Positions 48,300 to 57,747 are shown, counted from the stretch's first letter. The stretch is DNA of 64,000 nucleotides from Albidovulum sp. (GCA_030837785.1 JAUQYA010000023.1:124001-188000); one strand, 5' to 3'. The notes: generated from the letters alone by a model not told the origin. Numbers and translations: made by a program.

Positions 48300-49343
48300 T
48301 CAGTCGAAGATTCCCGTCACCCGTCCGAGCAGCATGAAGGCGCGGGCGGTGCGGGTTTCGGCAAGCGCCGCGACCTCCTGGTCGGTCGCGTTCTTCTCGA
48401 ACTCGGCGAAGGTCCGGTCGAAGAGCCGCAGGAAATGGTGGACGGTGTCGCGGAAGATCGTGTCCTGCCGCATCCGTCCGGCGGTGAGCGCAAGGCTCGA
48501 CCGGTCGCGCACGCCGCCGAGTGCGGCGATGGCCTTGCCGCGCTCGCCTTGCGCGAACCGTCGCCAGATCTCGGGCCGGGCCCGGTCCGGACGCAGGTCG
48601 TCCATGTAGATGCCGTCCTGGCTGAGCAGCGTCAGCGCGTCCTGCGCGGCGCGGATCAGCTTGGCCAGCCCGCGGTCGTCGAGCGCCCGGCGAAGCGCAC
48701 GGAACCCTTCCCGGTCGTTCTCGCTGTCGGGGAAGTTCAGCGCGCGGATGAAATCGGCCACCGAGACCGGCGCCGTGGCGCTTTCGGCCGGTGTCCCGAG
48801 GGCGAGTGCCGGCTGTTCGTCGGGCTCGGCGGCGTTGGAAACCGGGGCCACGAAGGCGGCCTTGCGGTCGGCCGAGGGCCGCGCCTCGTCGGCGTCGCGC
48901 CGCGAGGTGAAGGTGGCGATGGCGGTCTCGGCCTGTTTCGCCGCCACCGCGATCTCCTCGAGCCGCTTTTCGACCGACGACTTCGCCAGCCCGCCCTGGG
49001 CCTGGCTGACATAGGCGTGCCGCATCGCGTCGATGGCGGCCTGAAGCCGCTCGGCCTCCTCCTTCATCGTCCGCGCGGTCCTGAGCGTGATCGCCGCGAT
49101 CCAGATGAGCGTGATCGGCAGGAAGATCGCCACCAGCACCATGACCGTGCCGAGCGCCCCGCCCGAGCCGTCGCCGACGCCCGCGAACAGGAAGAAGCCG
49201 CCCACCAGCGCGAGCCAGAGAAGGCTGACGCCGCCGGCGATGATCTCGGCCGTGCCGATCGCGGGATCGGCGGACGGGCGGGTATGGAGGCCGAAGCCGA
49301 TGCGTTCCTCGGCGGCCCCTTCCGACTGCTGCCCGTCCGACAT
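48300..49343 (-). CDS. Conserved two-helix membrane protein
   Basis: A 347-residue protein. Two adjacent membrane helices lie at about residues 32-80 (EIIAGGVSLLWLALVGGFFLFAG and GTVMVLVAIFLPITLIWIAAI). A predicted coiled coil (TMKEEAERLQAAIDAMR... VEKRLEEIAVAAKQAETA), a variable linker and a helical C-terminal domain follow. I recognise no catalytic motif; similar proteins are common in Rhodobacterales. ATG 49343 has GGGAGGG upstream. greA lies 25 bases upstream on the same strand. Confidence 0.8.
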   Translation of the reverse strand: MSDGQQSEGAAEERIGFGLHTRPSADPAIGTAEIIAGGVSLLWLALVGGFFLFAGVGDGSGGALGTVMVLVAIFLPITLIWIAAITLRTARTMKEEAERLQAAIDAMRHAYVSQAQGGLAKSSVEKRLEEIAVAAKQAETAIATFTSRRDADEARPSADRKAAFVAPVSNAAEPDEQPALALGTPAESATAPVSVADFIRALNFPDSENDREGFRALRRALDDRGLAKLIRAAQDALTLLSQDGIYMDDLRPDRARPEIWRRFAQGERGKAIAALGGVRDRSSLALTAGRMRQDTIFRDTVHHFLRLFDRTFAEFEKNATDQEVAALAETRTARAFMLLGRVTGIFD

Positions 49344-49368
49344 TGCCAACCCTCCCGCGCCCCGCCGG

Positions 49369-49839
49369 TCAGACGTAGCGGATGCTCAACACTTCGTAAC
49401 TCTTCTCGCCCCCGGGGGTGCGCACCTCGACGCTGTCGCCCTCGTCCTTGCCGATCAGCGCGCGGGCGAGCGGCGAGCGGATGTTCAGAAGCCCCCGCTC
49501 GATGTCCGCCTCGGCCTCGCCGACGATCTGGTAGGTGCGTTCCTCATCGCTGTCCTCGTCGACGAGCGTGACCGTCGCGCCGAACTTGATCGCGCCGGAA
49601 AGGTTCGTCGGGTCGATCACCTCGGCGCGCGACAGCGTCGCCTCAAGCTCCTTGATCCGGCCCTCGACGAAGCTCTGGCGTTCCCGCGCCGCGTGGTACT
49701 CGGCGTTCTCCGACAGGTCGCCGTGTTCGCGCGCCTCGGCAATGGCGCGGATCACGGCCGGCCGCTCCACCGTCTTCAGCGTCTTCAGTTCCTGGTCGAG
49801 CGCGGCATGGCCCGCGCGGGTCATCGGTATCTTTTCCAT
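49369..49839 (-). CDS. greA: Transcription elongation factor GreA
   Basis: Rescues backtracked RNA polymerase by stimulating transcript cleavage. The 156-residue protein has the N-terminal coiled coil with the acidic tip (REHGDLSENAEYHAARERQ, about residues 37-55) that enters the secondary channel, and the C-terminal FKBP-like domain (LLNIRSPLARALIGKDEGDSV). Length and both domains are complete. A good promoter lies about 60 bases upstream. It probably leads a transcript that includes the membrane protein downstream. Confidence 0.96.
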   Translation of the reverse strand: MEKIPMTRAGHAALDQELKTLKTVERPAVIRAIAEAREHGDLSENAEYHAARERQSFVEGRIKELEATLSRAEVIDPTNLSGAIKFGATVTLVDEDSDEERTYQIVGEAEADIERGLLNIRSPLARALIGKDEGDSVEVRTPGGEKSYEVLSIRYV

Positions 49840-49897
49840 CGTCGTCCGTAACTGGGAACTCGCCGCAAAAAGGCCTGGATCGTGCGCAATACCAAGC

Positions 49898-49927
49898 TGT
49901 AAACCCGGGATGCGGCTCGAAAGTCAA
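49898..49927 (-). promoter_or_regulatory. Predicted greA promoter
   Basis: TTGACT (49922-49927, minus strand), 18-base spacer, TTTACA (49898-49903), about 60 bases before the greA start. Confidence 0.55.
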
Positions 49928-49992
49928 TAGGTGCGCCGCGGCGACCGTCGCGGGTTGGGGGGTTTTCGCCGGGGTGGAGGCCGGGTGACCGT

Positions 49993-50991
49993 GTGAAGCT
50001 GTTCTTTCGCATTTCCCTTGGCTATGCCGTGGTCTCGCTGACGGCCATCATGGCCGTGCGCGATGTCGGCTTCGACCTTGTGGTCGCAGCGGGCTTTGTC
50101 ACGGTCGAGTTCGCGACCGCCATCGTTTCGGCCGCGACATGGGTGCTTCCGGCGCTCCTCCTCCTGCCGATCCTCGTCGGGTTGCGCCGTTCCGCCGCGG
50201 GCCTGGGCGGCCTCGGCTATGCGCTCGCCGGCAGCAGCCTGTTTCAGGCGGCGTTCTCTCTGACGAAGTCCTCGATTCCCTTCTTCGTGCCCTTCTATGC
50301 CGATCCCCCGCTGGCGGCACTCGACCGGATGCTTCACGGCGGGGTCGACCCCTGGGTCTTCGCCCATCGCTGGGCCGGCCTCTTTCCGGTGGAATGGCTG
50401 TTTCCGCTCTATCTGGAGGTCTGGCTGGTTCCGGCAATCGGTTTCGCCGTCTTCCTGGCGCTGACCGACCGCGACCGCGAGCGGCAGACGCGATTCGTCG
50501 TGCTCCACTTCACCTGCTGGGTGGTTCTGGGCACCGTCCTCGCGGTGGCCGGCGCCTCGGTCGGACCGGTCTACTATGACGCCCTCCTCGGCGGCAGCCG
50601 GTTCGAGGCGCTGACCACCGCGCTCGCCGCCTCGCCGCTCGCCACCGACAATCTCGCCACCGTGCAGGATCACCTCTGGGCGTCCTACGAGCGTCGCGGC
50701 CTTGCCTTCGGCTCGGGCATCTCCGCCTTCCCGAGCGTGCATGTCGCCGTGGCGACGATGACCGCGCTCTATCTGGCCGAACGCCGGTGGTGGCTGGCGC
50801 TGCCGGGTGCGGGCTTTGTCGCGGCGATCCTCTTCCTGTCGGTCTATACCGGGTATCACTACGCGGTGGACGGGTATTTCTCCATCCTGGTCGTCGTTGC
50901 CGTCTGGGCGGCGCTGCGCCGGGTGCGGCTCGCGGGGTTCGGGCCTCGGCCCCTGCGGCTGCCGCCGGAAGCGGGTGTGTCGGCACCGTAA
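49993..50991 (+). CDS. PAP2 superfamily phosphatase (Aur1-like)
   Basis: A 332-residue polytopic membrane protein starting at GTG 49993. The catalytic lipid-phosphatase motifs are late: GISAFPSVHVAVA (Ser-X-His, about residues 243-255) and YTGYHYAVDGYFSI (His plus Asp, about 284-297). The long N-terminal membrane region and motif spacing resemble the PAP2_3 / inositol-phosphorylceramide synthase-like group rather than short PgpB enzymes. It may dephosphorylate a lipid phosphate or transfer a head group; the substrate is unknown. Confidence 0.85.
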   Translation: MKLFFRISLGYAVVSLTAIMAVRDVGFDLVVAAGFVTVEFATAIVSAATWVLPALLLLPILVGLRRSAAGLGGLGYALAGSSLFQAAFSLTKSSIPFFVPFYADPPLAALDRMLHGGVDPWVFAHRWAGLFPVEWLFPLYLEVWLVPAIGFAVFLALTDRDRERQTRFVVLHFTCWVVLGTVLAVAGASVGPVYYDALLGGSRFEALTTALAASPLATDNLATVQDHLWASYERRGLAFGSGISAFPSVHVAVATMTALYLAERRWWLALPGAGFVAAILFLSVYTGYHYAVDGYFSILVVVAVWAALRRVRLAGFGPRPLRLPPEAGVSAP

Positions 50992-51075
50992 TGACGCAAC
51001 CTCATCCCGGATCGCCGCCGCGGCGACATGTCCGCCGCGTTATTGTTGCGCCCTTCCGCTCGGTAAGCTAACGAT

Positions 51076-51101
51076 CTGTCCCGGCAACCACGGCGGGACA
51101 G
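51076..51101. promoter_or_regulatory. Inverted repeat in the ETF-QO leader
   Basis: CTGTCCCG-N10-CGGGACAG ends 13 bases before ATG 51115. It could be an operator or an mRNA hairpin near the ribosome site; no T-run follows. Confidence 0.4.
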
Positions 51102-51114
51102 CGCGGCGAAAGGG

Positions 51115-52770
51115 ATGAAGATGACCGAAGTCATCCGTGAATCGATGGAATATGACGTGGTGATCGTCGGCGCGGGCCCGTCCGGCTTGTCCGCGGCGAT
51201 CCGCCTGAAGCAGCTCGATCCCGACCTGAACGTCGTGGTTCTGGAAAAGGGCTCCGAGGTCGGCGCGCATATCCTGTCGGGTGCGGTGCTCGACACCTCG
51301 GGCCTCGACGCGCTGATTCCGGACTGGAAGGAAAGGGGCGCGCCGATCACCGTCGAGGTGAAGCACGACAACTTCTACGTCCTCGGCCCGGCGGGACAGG
51401 TGCGCATCCCCAACTGGCCGATGCCGCCGCTGATGTCGAACCACGGCAAGTACATCGTCTCGATGGCCAATGTCTGCCGCTGGATGGCCGGCCAGGCCGA
51501 GGCGCTGGGGGTGGAGATCTTCCCCGGCATGGCCTGTTCGCAGCTTGTCTACGGGCCGGACGGCGGGGTGAAGGGCGTTGTCGCCGGCGAGATGGGCCGC
51601 AACCCCGACGGCACGCCGGGGCCCAACTATGAACCCGGCATGGAACTTCTGGGCAAGTATGTCTTCCTGTCGGAAGGCGTGCGCGGCAGCCTCGCCAAGG
51701 AAGTCATCGCCAGATACGACCTGTCGAAAGGCCACTGCCCGCAGAAGTTCGGCATCGGCATGAAGGAAATCTGGGAAATCGACCCCGCCAAGCACAAGCT
51801 GGGCACGGTGACCCATACGATGGGCTGGCCACTGGGCCGCAACGCCGGAGGCGGCAGCTTCATCTACCACCTCGAGAACAACCAGGTCTTCGTCGGCTTC
51901 GTGGTGCACCTGAACTACCAGAACCCGCACCTTTACCCCTACATGGAGTTCCAGCGCTTCAAGCACCATCCGATGGTGGCGGAGCTTCTGAAGGGCGGCA
52001 AGCGCGTGGCCTATGGCGCGCGCGCGATCTCCGAGGGCGGCTGGCAGTCGATCCCGAAGCTGGTGGCGCCCGGCGTGGCGCTTCTCGGCTGTTCGGCGGG
52101 GCTGGTGAACGTGCCACGGATCAAGGGCAACCACAACGCGATGCTGTCGGGGATCGCCGCGGCAGAGGCGGCGCACGGGGCGATCAAGGCCGGCCGGGCC
52201 GGCGACGAGCTTGCCGGATACGAATCCGACCTGCGCTCGGGGCCGATCGCGAAGGACCTCAAGCGCGTGCGCAACGTCAAGCCGATGTGGTCGCGCTGGG
52301 GGATGATCCCGAGCCTCGTCCTCGGCGGGCTCGACATGTGGACGAATCAGCTGGGGCTTTCGCTTTTCGGCACGCTGAAGCACGGCAAGACCGACGCAGC
52401 AGCCACCGGCGAGGCGAAGGACTTCCCGAAGATCGACTATCCCAGGCCCGATGGCGTGCTGTCCTTCGACCGGCTGACCAACGTCGCCTTCAGCTTCACC
52501 AACCACGAGGAAAGCCAGCCCTGCCACCTCAGGCTGAAGGACCCCTCGGTGCCGATCGCGGTGAACCTGCCGAAATACGACGAACCGGCGCAGCGCTACT
52601 GCCCGGCCGGCGTCTACGAGGTCCTGGCCGACGAGGCCGGCAATCCGCGGTTCCAGATCAACTTCCAGAACTGCGTCCACTGCAAGACCTGCGACATCAA
52701 GGATCCGAGCCAGAACATCGTCTGGACGACGCCGCAGGGTGGCGACGGGCCGAACTATCCGAACATGTAA
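51115..52770 (+). CDS. Electron transfer flavoprotein-ubiquinone oxidoreductase
   Basis: Membrane-associated FAD/4Fe-4S enzyme that passes electrons from reduced ETF to ubiquinone, linking beta-oxidation (such as the dehydrogenase at 44201) to respiration. The 551-residue protein has the FAD fold VVIVGAGPSGLSAAIRLKQL near residue 15, MSNHGKYIVSMANVCRWM, a C-terminal ferredoxin-like segment with Cys ligands (RYCPAGVYE; NCVHCKTCDIKDPSQNIVW) and GGDGPNYPNM at the end. ATG 51115 or 51121 may be used. Single-gene unit with its own leader. Confidence 0.96.
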   Translation: MKMTEVIRESMEYDVVIVGAGPSGLSAAIRLKQLDPDLNVVVLEKGSEVGAHILSGAVLDTSGLDALIPDWKERGAPITVEVKHDNFYVLGPAGQVRIPNWPMPPLMSNHGKYIVSMANVCRWMAGQAEALGVEIFPGMACSQLVYGPDGGVKGVVAGEMGRNPDGTPGPNYEPGMELLGKYVFLSEGVRGSLAKEVIARYDLSKGHCPQKFGIGMKEIWEIDPAKHKLGTVTHTMGWPLGRNAGGGSFIYHLENNQVFVGFVVHLNYQNPHLYPYMEFQRFKHHPMVAELLKGGKRVAYGARAISEGGWQSIPKLVAPGVALLGCSAGLVNVPRIKGNHNAMLSGIAAAEAAHGAIKAGRAGDELAGYESDLRSGPIAKDLKRVRNVKPMWSRWGMIPSLVLGGLDMWTNQLGLSLFGTLKHGKTDAAATGEAKDFPKIDYPRPDGVLSFDRLTNVAFSFTNHEESQPCHLRLKDPSVPIAVNLPKYDEPAQRYCPAGVYEVLADEAGNPRFQINFQNCVHCKTCDIKDPSQNIVWTTPQGGDGPNYPNM

Positions 52771-52877
52771 CATCTTCGGCAATGATCCCCGGGCGGGGCG
52801 CCTTGCGGGGCGCCTCGCATTGCCTTGGCGCAGCGGCCGGACTAGGCTCGTCCGGCCCCAACGAAGGATGCGCCCCC

Positions 52878-54584
52878 GTGACGACCCGCAAGCTCCCGCT
52901 TCTTCTCTCGCTCGGCCTCGGCCTTGCCGTCTGGATGCCGGCTGCGGCCAGGGCGGATGCGTCGGGCCCCTATCTTGCCGGGCGGCTCGCCAGCATGGAA
53001 TCGGACTATGTCGCGGCGGCCGACTACTACACCCGTGCGCTGGCCGCCGACCCCGCCAACCCGGCGATCCTGGAGGACGCCATCGTGTCGCAGATCGGCC
53101 GCGGCGCGGTCGACCGGGCGGTCGCGCCGGCGCGTTCGCTCGAGACGCTGGGGACAAAGAGCCAGATCGCTGATCTCGTCGTTCTCACCGACCTGGCGAA
53201 GCAGGGCGACTTCGCCGGCGCCGTCGCCGAGCTTGACAAGGGCCGCAGCGCCGGCCTCCTCATTGATGGGCTGTTCCGGGCCTGGGCGCTGGTGGGGCAG
53301 GGCCAGATGTCGGAGGCGACGGTTGCCTTCGACAAGGTCGCCGCAGCGCCGGGCAGCCGCGCTTTCGGGCTTTACCACAAGGGCCTCGCGCTTGCCTCGG
53401 TGGGCGATTTCGAGGGCGCCGACCACATCTTCTCCGGCGAGGAGGGCGGGCCCCTGCGCGCCACCCGCCGCGGTGTGCTTGCGCACGCCGAAATCCTCAG
53501 CCAGCTCGAACGCAACCCCGCCGCGATCGAACTGATCGACAAGACGATGGGCGACGCGGCCGACCCGGCCTTCGCGAGGCTCAGGGCCGACCTCGATGCG
53601 GGAAAGTCGGTGCCCTTCGACATCGTCGGAAACGCCACCGACGGGCTGGCGGAGGTGTTCTTCACGGTCGCCTCGGCGCTGCGGGGCGAAAGCGCGGACG
53701 TGAATACGCTGGCCTATGCGCGGATGGCCGAATATCTCGCGCCCGAGGACGCCGACGTGCTGCTTCTCTCGGCGCAGATCCTCGAATCGCAGGGGCAGCA
53801 CGACCTCGCGGTCGAGACCTATGCGAAAATCCCCCACGACGATCCCGCCTATGTCGCCTCAGAAGTCGGCCGGTCGGATGCGCTGATTGCGGCGGGAAGG
53901 ACCGAGGCGGGGATCGAGGTGCTGGAACAGCTCGCCCGGTCCTATCCCGAACGTGCCGACATCTGGGGGGCGCTCGGCGACATCCTGCGCCAGGAGGAAC
54001 GCTACGGCGACGCGGCAGGCGCCTATGACAAGGCCATCGCCACCTTCACCGGCGACGATCCGGACCAGTGGGTCGTCTACTACACCCGCGGGATCGCCCA
54101 TGAACGCACCCGGGACTGGCCCGCGGCCGAGGCCGATTTCCGCAAGGCGCTGGCGCTTCATCCGGACCAGCCCTCGGTGCTCAACTACCTCGGCTATTCC
54201 TATCTGGAGCGGAAGGAGAACTACGACGAGGCGCTGGCGATGATCGAGAAGGCGGTCGCCGAACGTCCCGACGACGGCGCGATCGTCGACAGCCTCGGCT
54301 GGGCGCTCTACCGGCTCGGCCGCTATGACGAGGCGGTGGGGCATCTGGAAAAGGCGGTCGAACTGATGCCGGTCGATGCCGTCGTCAACGATCATCTCGG
54401 CGACGTCTACTGGGCCGTGGGCCGCAAGCGCGAGGCGGAATTCCAGTGGAAGCGGGCGTTGTCGTTCAAGCCTGACACCGAGGAGGAAGCCAAGCGCATC
54501 CGCCGCAAGCTGGAAGTCGGACTCGACGTCGTGCTGAAGGAAGAGGGCGCGGAGCCCCTGGCCGTCACCAAGAATGGCGATTGA
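52878..54584 (+). CDS. Exported TPR-repeat protein
   Basis: A 568-residue protein from GTG 52878, with a signal peptide (KLPLLLSLGLGLAVWMPAAARA, about residues 5-26). At least eight tetratricopeptide units follow, clearest in the second half (VLNYLGYSYLERKENYDEALAMIEKAV; IVDSLGWALYRLGRYDEAVGHLEKAV; VVNDHLGDVYWAVGRKREAEFQWKRAL). Such proteins organise envelope complexes; no specific partner is evident. Its last codons overlap the ispE start by 11 bases, tying it to isoprenoid synthesis only by position. Confidence 0.88.
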   Translation: MTTRKLPLLLSLGLGLAVWMPAAARADASGPYLAGRLASMESDYVAAADYYTRALAADPANPAILEDAIVSQIGRGAVDRAVAPARSLETLGTKSQIADLVVLTDLAKQGDFAGAVAELDKGRSAGLLIDGLFRAWALVGQGQMSEATVAFDKVAAAPGSRAFGLYHKGLALASVGDFEGADHIFSGEEGGPLRATRRGVLAHAEILSQLERNPAAIELIDKTMGDAADPAFARLRADLDAGKSVPFDIVGNATDGLAEVFFTVASALRGESADVNTLAYARMAEYLAPEDADVLLLSAQILESQGQHDLAVETYAKIPHDDPAYVASEVGRSDALIAAGRTEAGIEVLEQLARSYPERADIWGALGDILRQEERYGDAAGAYDKAIATFTGDDPDQWVVYYTRGIAHERTRDWPAAEADFRKALALHPDQPSVLNYLGYSYLERKENYDEALAMIEKAVAERPDDGAIVDSLGWALYRLGRYDEAVGHLEKAVELMPVDAVVNDHLGDVYWAVGRKREAEFQWKRALSFKPDTEEEAKRIRRKLEVGLDVVLKEEGAEPLAVTKNGD

Positions 54585-55410
54585 GGAGTTTGCGCCGGCG
54601 AAGCTGAACCTGGCGCTGCATGTCACCGGCCAGCGGCCGGACGGCTATCACCTGCTCGACAGTCTCGTCGTCTTCGCGGATGTGGGCGATCGGGTCACGG
54701 TGGCGCCCGCCGAGGCGCTGACGCTTGCGGTCGCGGGCCCCGAGGGGGCGGGGCTGACGGCGGGGGAGGACAATCTTGTCCTGCGCGCGGCACGAGCCTT
54801 CGGCGCCGGGCGCGGCGCCGCGATCGTGCTGGAAAAGACCCTGCCGGTGGCCTCCGGCATCGGCGGCGGCTCGGCCGATGCGGCGGCCGCACTCCGGGCG
54901 CTGGCGCGGCTCTGGGGCCTGCCGCTGCCGGATGCGGCGGCGGTGCTGGCGCTCGGCGCCGACGTGCCGGTCTGCCTCGCCGGGCGGCCTGCCCGGATGG
55001 GCGGGATCGGCGAGGCGCTGGTGCCGGTGCCCACGCTGCCCGAGGTGGCGGTGCTCCTCGTGAACCCGCGGGTGGAGGTCGCGACGCCGGCGGTGTTCCG
55101 CGCCCTGGCCCGCAAGGACAATCCGGCGATGGAAACGCCGCCCCGGGCCTTCGCAGGCCCCGGGGACCTCGCCGCCTGGCTGTCCCGCCAGCGCAACGAT
55201 CTGGAGGCGCCGGCGATCGCCGTCGCACCGGTCATCGCCGATGCCCTTTCCGCCATTGCCGCGACCGGCCCGCTGATGGCGCGGATGTCGGGATCGGGCG
55301 CGACCTGCTTTGGGCTTTTCGCGACGCTCGCCGGCGCCGGGGCCGCCGCCCGGAGGCTTGCCGCCCGCCACCCCGGATGGTGGGTGCGGGCAGCGCCAGT
55401 GCTTGGCTGA
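54574..55410 (+). CDS. ispE: 4-diphosphocytidyl-2-C-methyl-D-erythritol kinase
   Basis: GHMP kinase of the MEP pathway that phosphorylates CDP-methylerythritol. The 278-residue protein shows FAPAKLNLALHVTGQRPDGYHLLDSLVVF at the N-terminus, the ATP-binding loop LPVASGIGGGSADAAAALRAL (about residues 90-110) and the C-terminal ARMSGSGATCFGLF. ATG 54574 overlaps the TPR gene. The product ultimately feeds the polyprenyl diphosphate synthase encoded next to it in the opposite direction. Confidence 0.95.
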   Translation: MAIEEFAPAKLNLALHVTGQRPDGYHLLDSLVVFADVGDRVTVAPAEALTLAVAGPEGAGLTAGEDNLVLRAARAFGAGRGAAIVLEKTLPVASGIGGGSADAAAALRALARLWGLPLPDAAAVLALGADVPVCLAGRPARMGGIGEALVPVPTLPEVAVLLVNPRVEVATPAVFRALARKDNPAMETPPRAFAGPGDLAAWLSRQRNDLEAPAIAVAPVIADALSAIAATGPLMARMSGSGATCFGLFATLAGAGAAARRLAARHPGWWVRAAPVLG

Positions 55411-55426
55411 GGGGCCTGGCGGAAGC

Positions 55427-56428
55427 TCAGTTCACGCGCGAGACGACATAGTCGGCGAAGTCGGACAGCATGTCGCGCAAGGGATGCGGGGGCAGGGCGG
55501 CAAGGGCGGCCTTGGCCCGGACAGCCCAGGCCAGCGCCTCGTCCCGCGTCGCCTCCATCGCGCCGTGACGCGCCATGAGCGCCAGCGCATGGTCGAGATC
55601 GCCGTCGTGCTGGTCGCCCTTCTCGATCACCCGCCGCCAGAATGCGCGGCCCGCCTCGTCTGCCTTCGCCACCGCCTTGATGACCGGCAGCGTCAGCTTG
55701 CGTTCGCGGAAATCGTCGCCGGTGTTCTTGCCGATCACCGCCGAGGTGCCGCCGTAGTCAAGAAGGTCGTCGGCGATCTGGAAGGCGATGCCAAGTGCGT
55801 CGCCGTAGGTGAAAAGCGCGCGCACCTGATCTTCCGGCGCACCGGCGATCACGCCGCCGACCTCGGTCGCGGCCGAGAAGAGCGCGGCGGTCTTGCCGCG
55901 GATCACCTTCAGGTAGATGTCTTCGTCGGTGCGCAGGTCCTGCGCCGCGGTCAGTTGCAGCACCTCTCCTTCCGCGATCGTCGCCGAGGCGTTGGCGAGG
56001 ATGTCGAGCACGCGGATCGAGCCGGTTTCGGTCATGAGCTGGAACGACCGGGCGAAGAGGTAGTCGCCGACCAGAACGGAAGACTTGTTGTCCCACAGCA
56101 GGTTGGCGGTGGGGCGGCCGCGGCGCTGGCGACTTTCATCGACGACGTCGTCATGCAGGAGCGTCGCGGTATGGATGAACTCCACCGTCGCCGCGAGGCG
56201 GATGTGATGGTCGCCCTCGTAGCCGAGAAGCCGCGCCGCGGCGAGCGTCAGCATCGGCCTCAGCCGCTTGCCCCCCGCCTCGACGAGATGCGCCGTGACC
56301 TCGGGGATGCGCGGCGCATGTTCCGACGCCATCCGGGTGCGGATCAGCGCGTTCACACGCTCCATGTCGTCGGCCAGATACTCGCCAAGCCGGTCATGCG
56401 GTTTCTGCGCGGTCTCGTCCAGGCCCAT
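55427..56428 (-). CDS. Polyprenyl (octa/decaprenyl) diphosphate synthase
   Basis: Long-chain trans-prenyltransferase making the ubiquinone side chain. The 333-residue protein has the first Asp-rich motif in TATLLHDDVVDESRQRRG (DDXXD, about residues 84-101), GKTAALFSAATEVGG, and the second in AFQIADDLLDYGG (DDXXD). Start ATG 56428 (MGLDETAQKPHDRLGEYL) preferred over a longer frame. The chain length, 8 or 10 units, cannot be read by eye. It converges on ispE with 16 bases between and diverges from the DUF2007 gene; UbiA at 8434 is its likely user. Confidence 0.93.
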   Translation of the reverse strand: MGLDETAQKPHDRLGEYLADDMERVNALIRTRMASEHAPRIPEVTAHLVEAGGKRLRPMLTLAAARLLGYEGDHHIRLAATVEFIHTATLLHDDVVDESRQRRGRPTANLLWDNKSSVLVGDYLFARSFQLMTETGSIRVLDILANASATIAEGEVLQLTAAQDLRTDEDIYLKVIRGKTAALFSAATEVGGVIAGAPEDQVRALFTYGDALGIAFQIADDLLDYGGTSAVIGKNTGDDFRERKLTLPVIKAVAKADEAGRAFWRRVIEKGDQHDGDLDHALALMARHGAMEATRDEALAWAVRAKAALAALPPHPLRDMLSDFADYVVSRVN

Positions 56429-56465
56429 TCCCGTCTCGCCTCGACAAAGCCGGGGCTTCGTCCTT

Positions 56466-56687
56466 ATGTCCAAGATCATGAAGGAACTTCTGCGCACCAA
56501 CGACCCGACCGTCATCGCCTTCGCCACAGCGCTCCTTGACGCTGAGGGTATAGCGGCGTTTCAGATGGACGTCCACATGAGCGTGCTCGAAGGCTCGCTT
56601 GGCATTTTGCCGCGCCGCCTGATGGTGCGCGACGCCGATCTGTTCGTTGCGCGGGCGGTGCTGAAGGACAACGGGATCGAGGCCTGA
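56466..56687 (+). CDS. DUF2007 family protein
   Basis: A 73-residue protein matching the DUF2007 pattern: KELLRTNDPTVIAFATALLDAEGIAAFQMD followed by LPRRLMVRDADLFVARAVL. The fold resembles PII-like or signal-transducing small proteins, but no function is known. ATG 56466. One base separates its stop from the methyltransferase start, so they are coupled. The order prenyl synthase / DUF2007 / methyltransferase is common in Rhodobacterales. Confidence 0.88.
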   Translation: MSKIMKELLRTNDPTVIAFATALLDAEGIAAFQMDVHMSVLEGSLGILPRRLMVRDADLFVARAVLKDNGIEA

Positions 56688-56688
56688 G

Positions 56689-57453
56689 ATGTTCGGCTTG
56701 GACGAGATCACCACCGACGGATTTCTGGGCGGCCGCCTGAGCATCGTGCAGCCGGCCGCGGGCTATCGCGCCGCGGCCGATCCGGTGCTTCTGGCCGCGG
56801 CCGTTCAGGCCAGGCCGGGGCAGGCGGTGCTTGAGCTTGGCTGCGGCGTGGGCGTGGCGAGCCTTTGCCTGGGGTGGCGGGTGGCGGGCCTCGCGCTCGC
56901 CGGGCTGGAGGTGCAGCCCGCCTATGCCGCGCTCGCCCGGCAGAACGCCGCCGCGAACCGCCAGGATTTCGAGGTTTTCGAAGGCGATCTCGCGGCGATG
57001 CCCGCCGTGCTCAGGTCGCGGACATTCGACCATGTCATCGCCAACCCGCCCTTTTTCGCGGCGGGCAGCGGCACGGCGGCGCGCGACCCGGGGCGCGAGA
57101 CCGCGCAGCGCGAGGCGACGCCGCTCGGTGACTGGATCGACGCCGGCCTCAGGCGGCTCAGGCCCGGCGGCTGGCTCACGCTGATCCAGTCGGCCGAACG
57201 CCTGCCCGACATCCTCGCGGCCCTCGGCCGCCGCGCCGGCAGCGTCACCGTCATGTCCGTCGCCCCGCGCCCCGGCCGGGCGGCGGGCCGGGTCATCGTG
57301 AGGGCGCGCAAGGGCGGGCGGGCGCCCTTCCGGCTGATGGCGCCGTTGATCCTGCACGACGGGCCCGCGCATCTGCGCGACGGCGACGACTACAGCGCCG
57401 AGGCGCGCGCCGTGCTGCGCGAGGGGGCCGCGCTGCCGGGGCCGGATACATAG
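56689..57453 (+). CDS. N6-adenine-type methyltransferase (TrmN6-like)
   Basis: A 254-residue SAM-dependent methyltransferase. The SAM motif is VLELGCGVGVASLCLG (about residues 45-60), and the catalytic motif IANPPFFAAGSG (NPPF, about 117-128) marks exocyclic amino methylation. RAAADPVLLAAAV near the N-terminus fits the group that modifies A37 of tRNA-Val. Substrate assignment is by family resemblance. Directly follows the DUF2007 gene. Confidence 0.88.
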   Translation: MFGLDEITTDGFLGGRLSIVQPAAGYRAAADPVLLAAAVQARPGQAVLELGCGVGVASLCLGWRVAGLALAGLEVQPAYAALARQNAAANRQDFEVFEGDLAAMPAVLRSRTFDHVIANPPFFAAGSGTAARDPGRETAQREATPLGDWIDAGLRRLRPGGWLTLIQSAERLPDILAALGRRAGSVTVMSVAPRPGRAAGRVIVRARKGGRAPFRLMAPLILHDGPAHLRDGDDYSAEARAVLREGAALPGPDT

Positions 57454-57579
57454 GCCGTCAACCTTTCGGCAGGGATTCGGCCGTCATCCTGTGCCTGCGC
57501 GGTGGTGACATTCTTCCGCGTGACACGACTCGTGGAATGTGATGGGATCGTGACAGGGTTCACTGGATAGGAGACGACG

Positions 57580-57747
57580 ATGTCGCTTGGTTCGCACCTG
57601 CAGGAACTTCGCAAGAAACACCAGCTCCTGTCGGAGGCCGTGGAAGAGGCGCAGCGCCATCCGGCTTATGACGATCTGGCCATTTCCGACATGAAGAAGG
57701 AAAAGCTTCGCATCAAGGAAGAGATCGCGCGCCTCAGCCAGGCGTGA
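57580..57747 (+). CDS. DUF465 (YdcH-like) family protein
   Basis: A 55-residue helical protein that is easy to miss. It reads LGSHLQELRKKHQLLSEAVEEA, then HPAYDDLAISDMKKEKLRIKEEI, the DUF465 pattern of a short antiparallel coiled coil. ATAGGAGACGACG precedes ATG 57580. Function unknown. Its last 14 bases overlap the convergent DMT transporter gene. Confidence 0.88.
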   Translation: MSLGSHLQELRKKHQLLSEAVEEAQRHPAYDDLAISDMKKEKLRIKEEIARLSQA

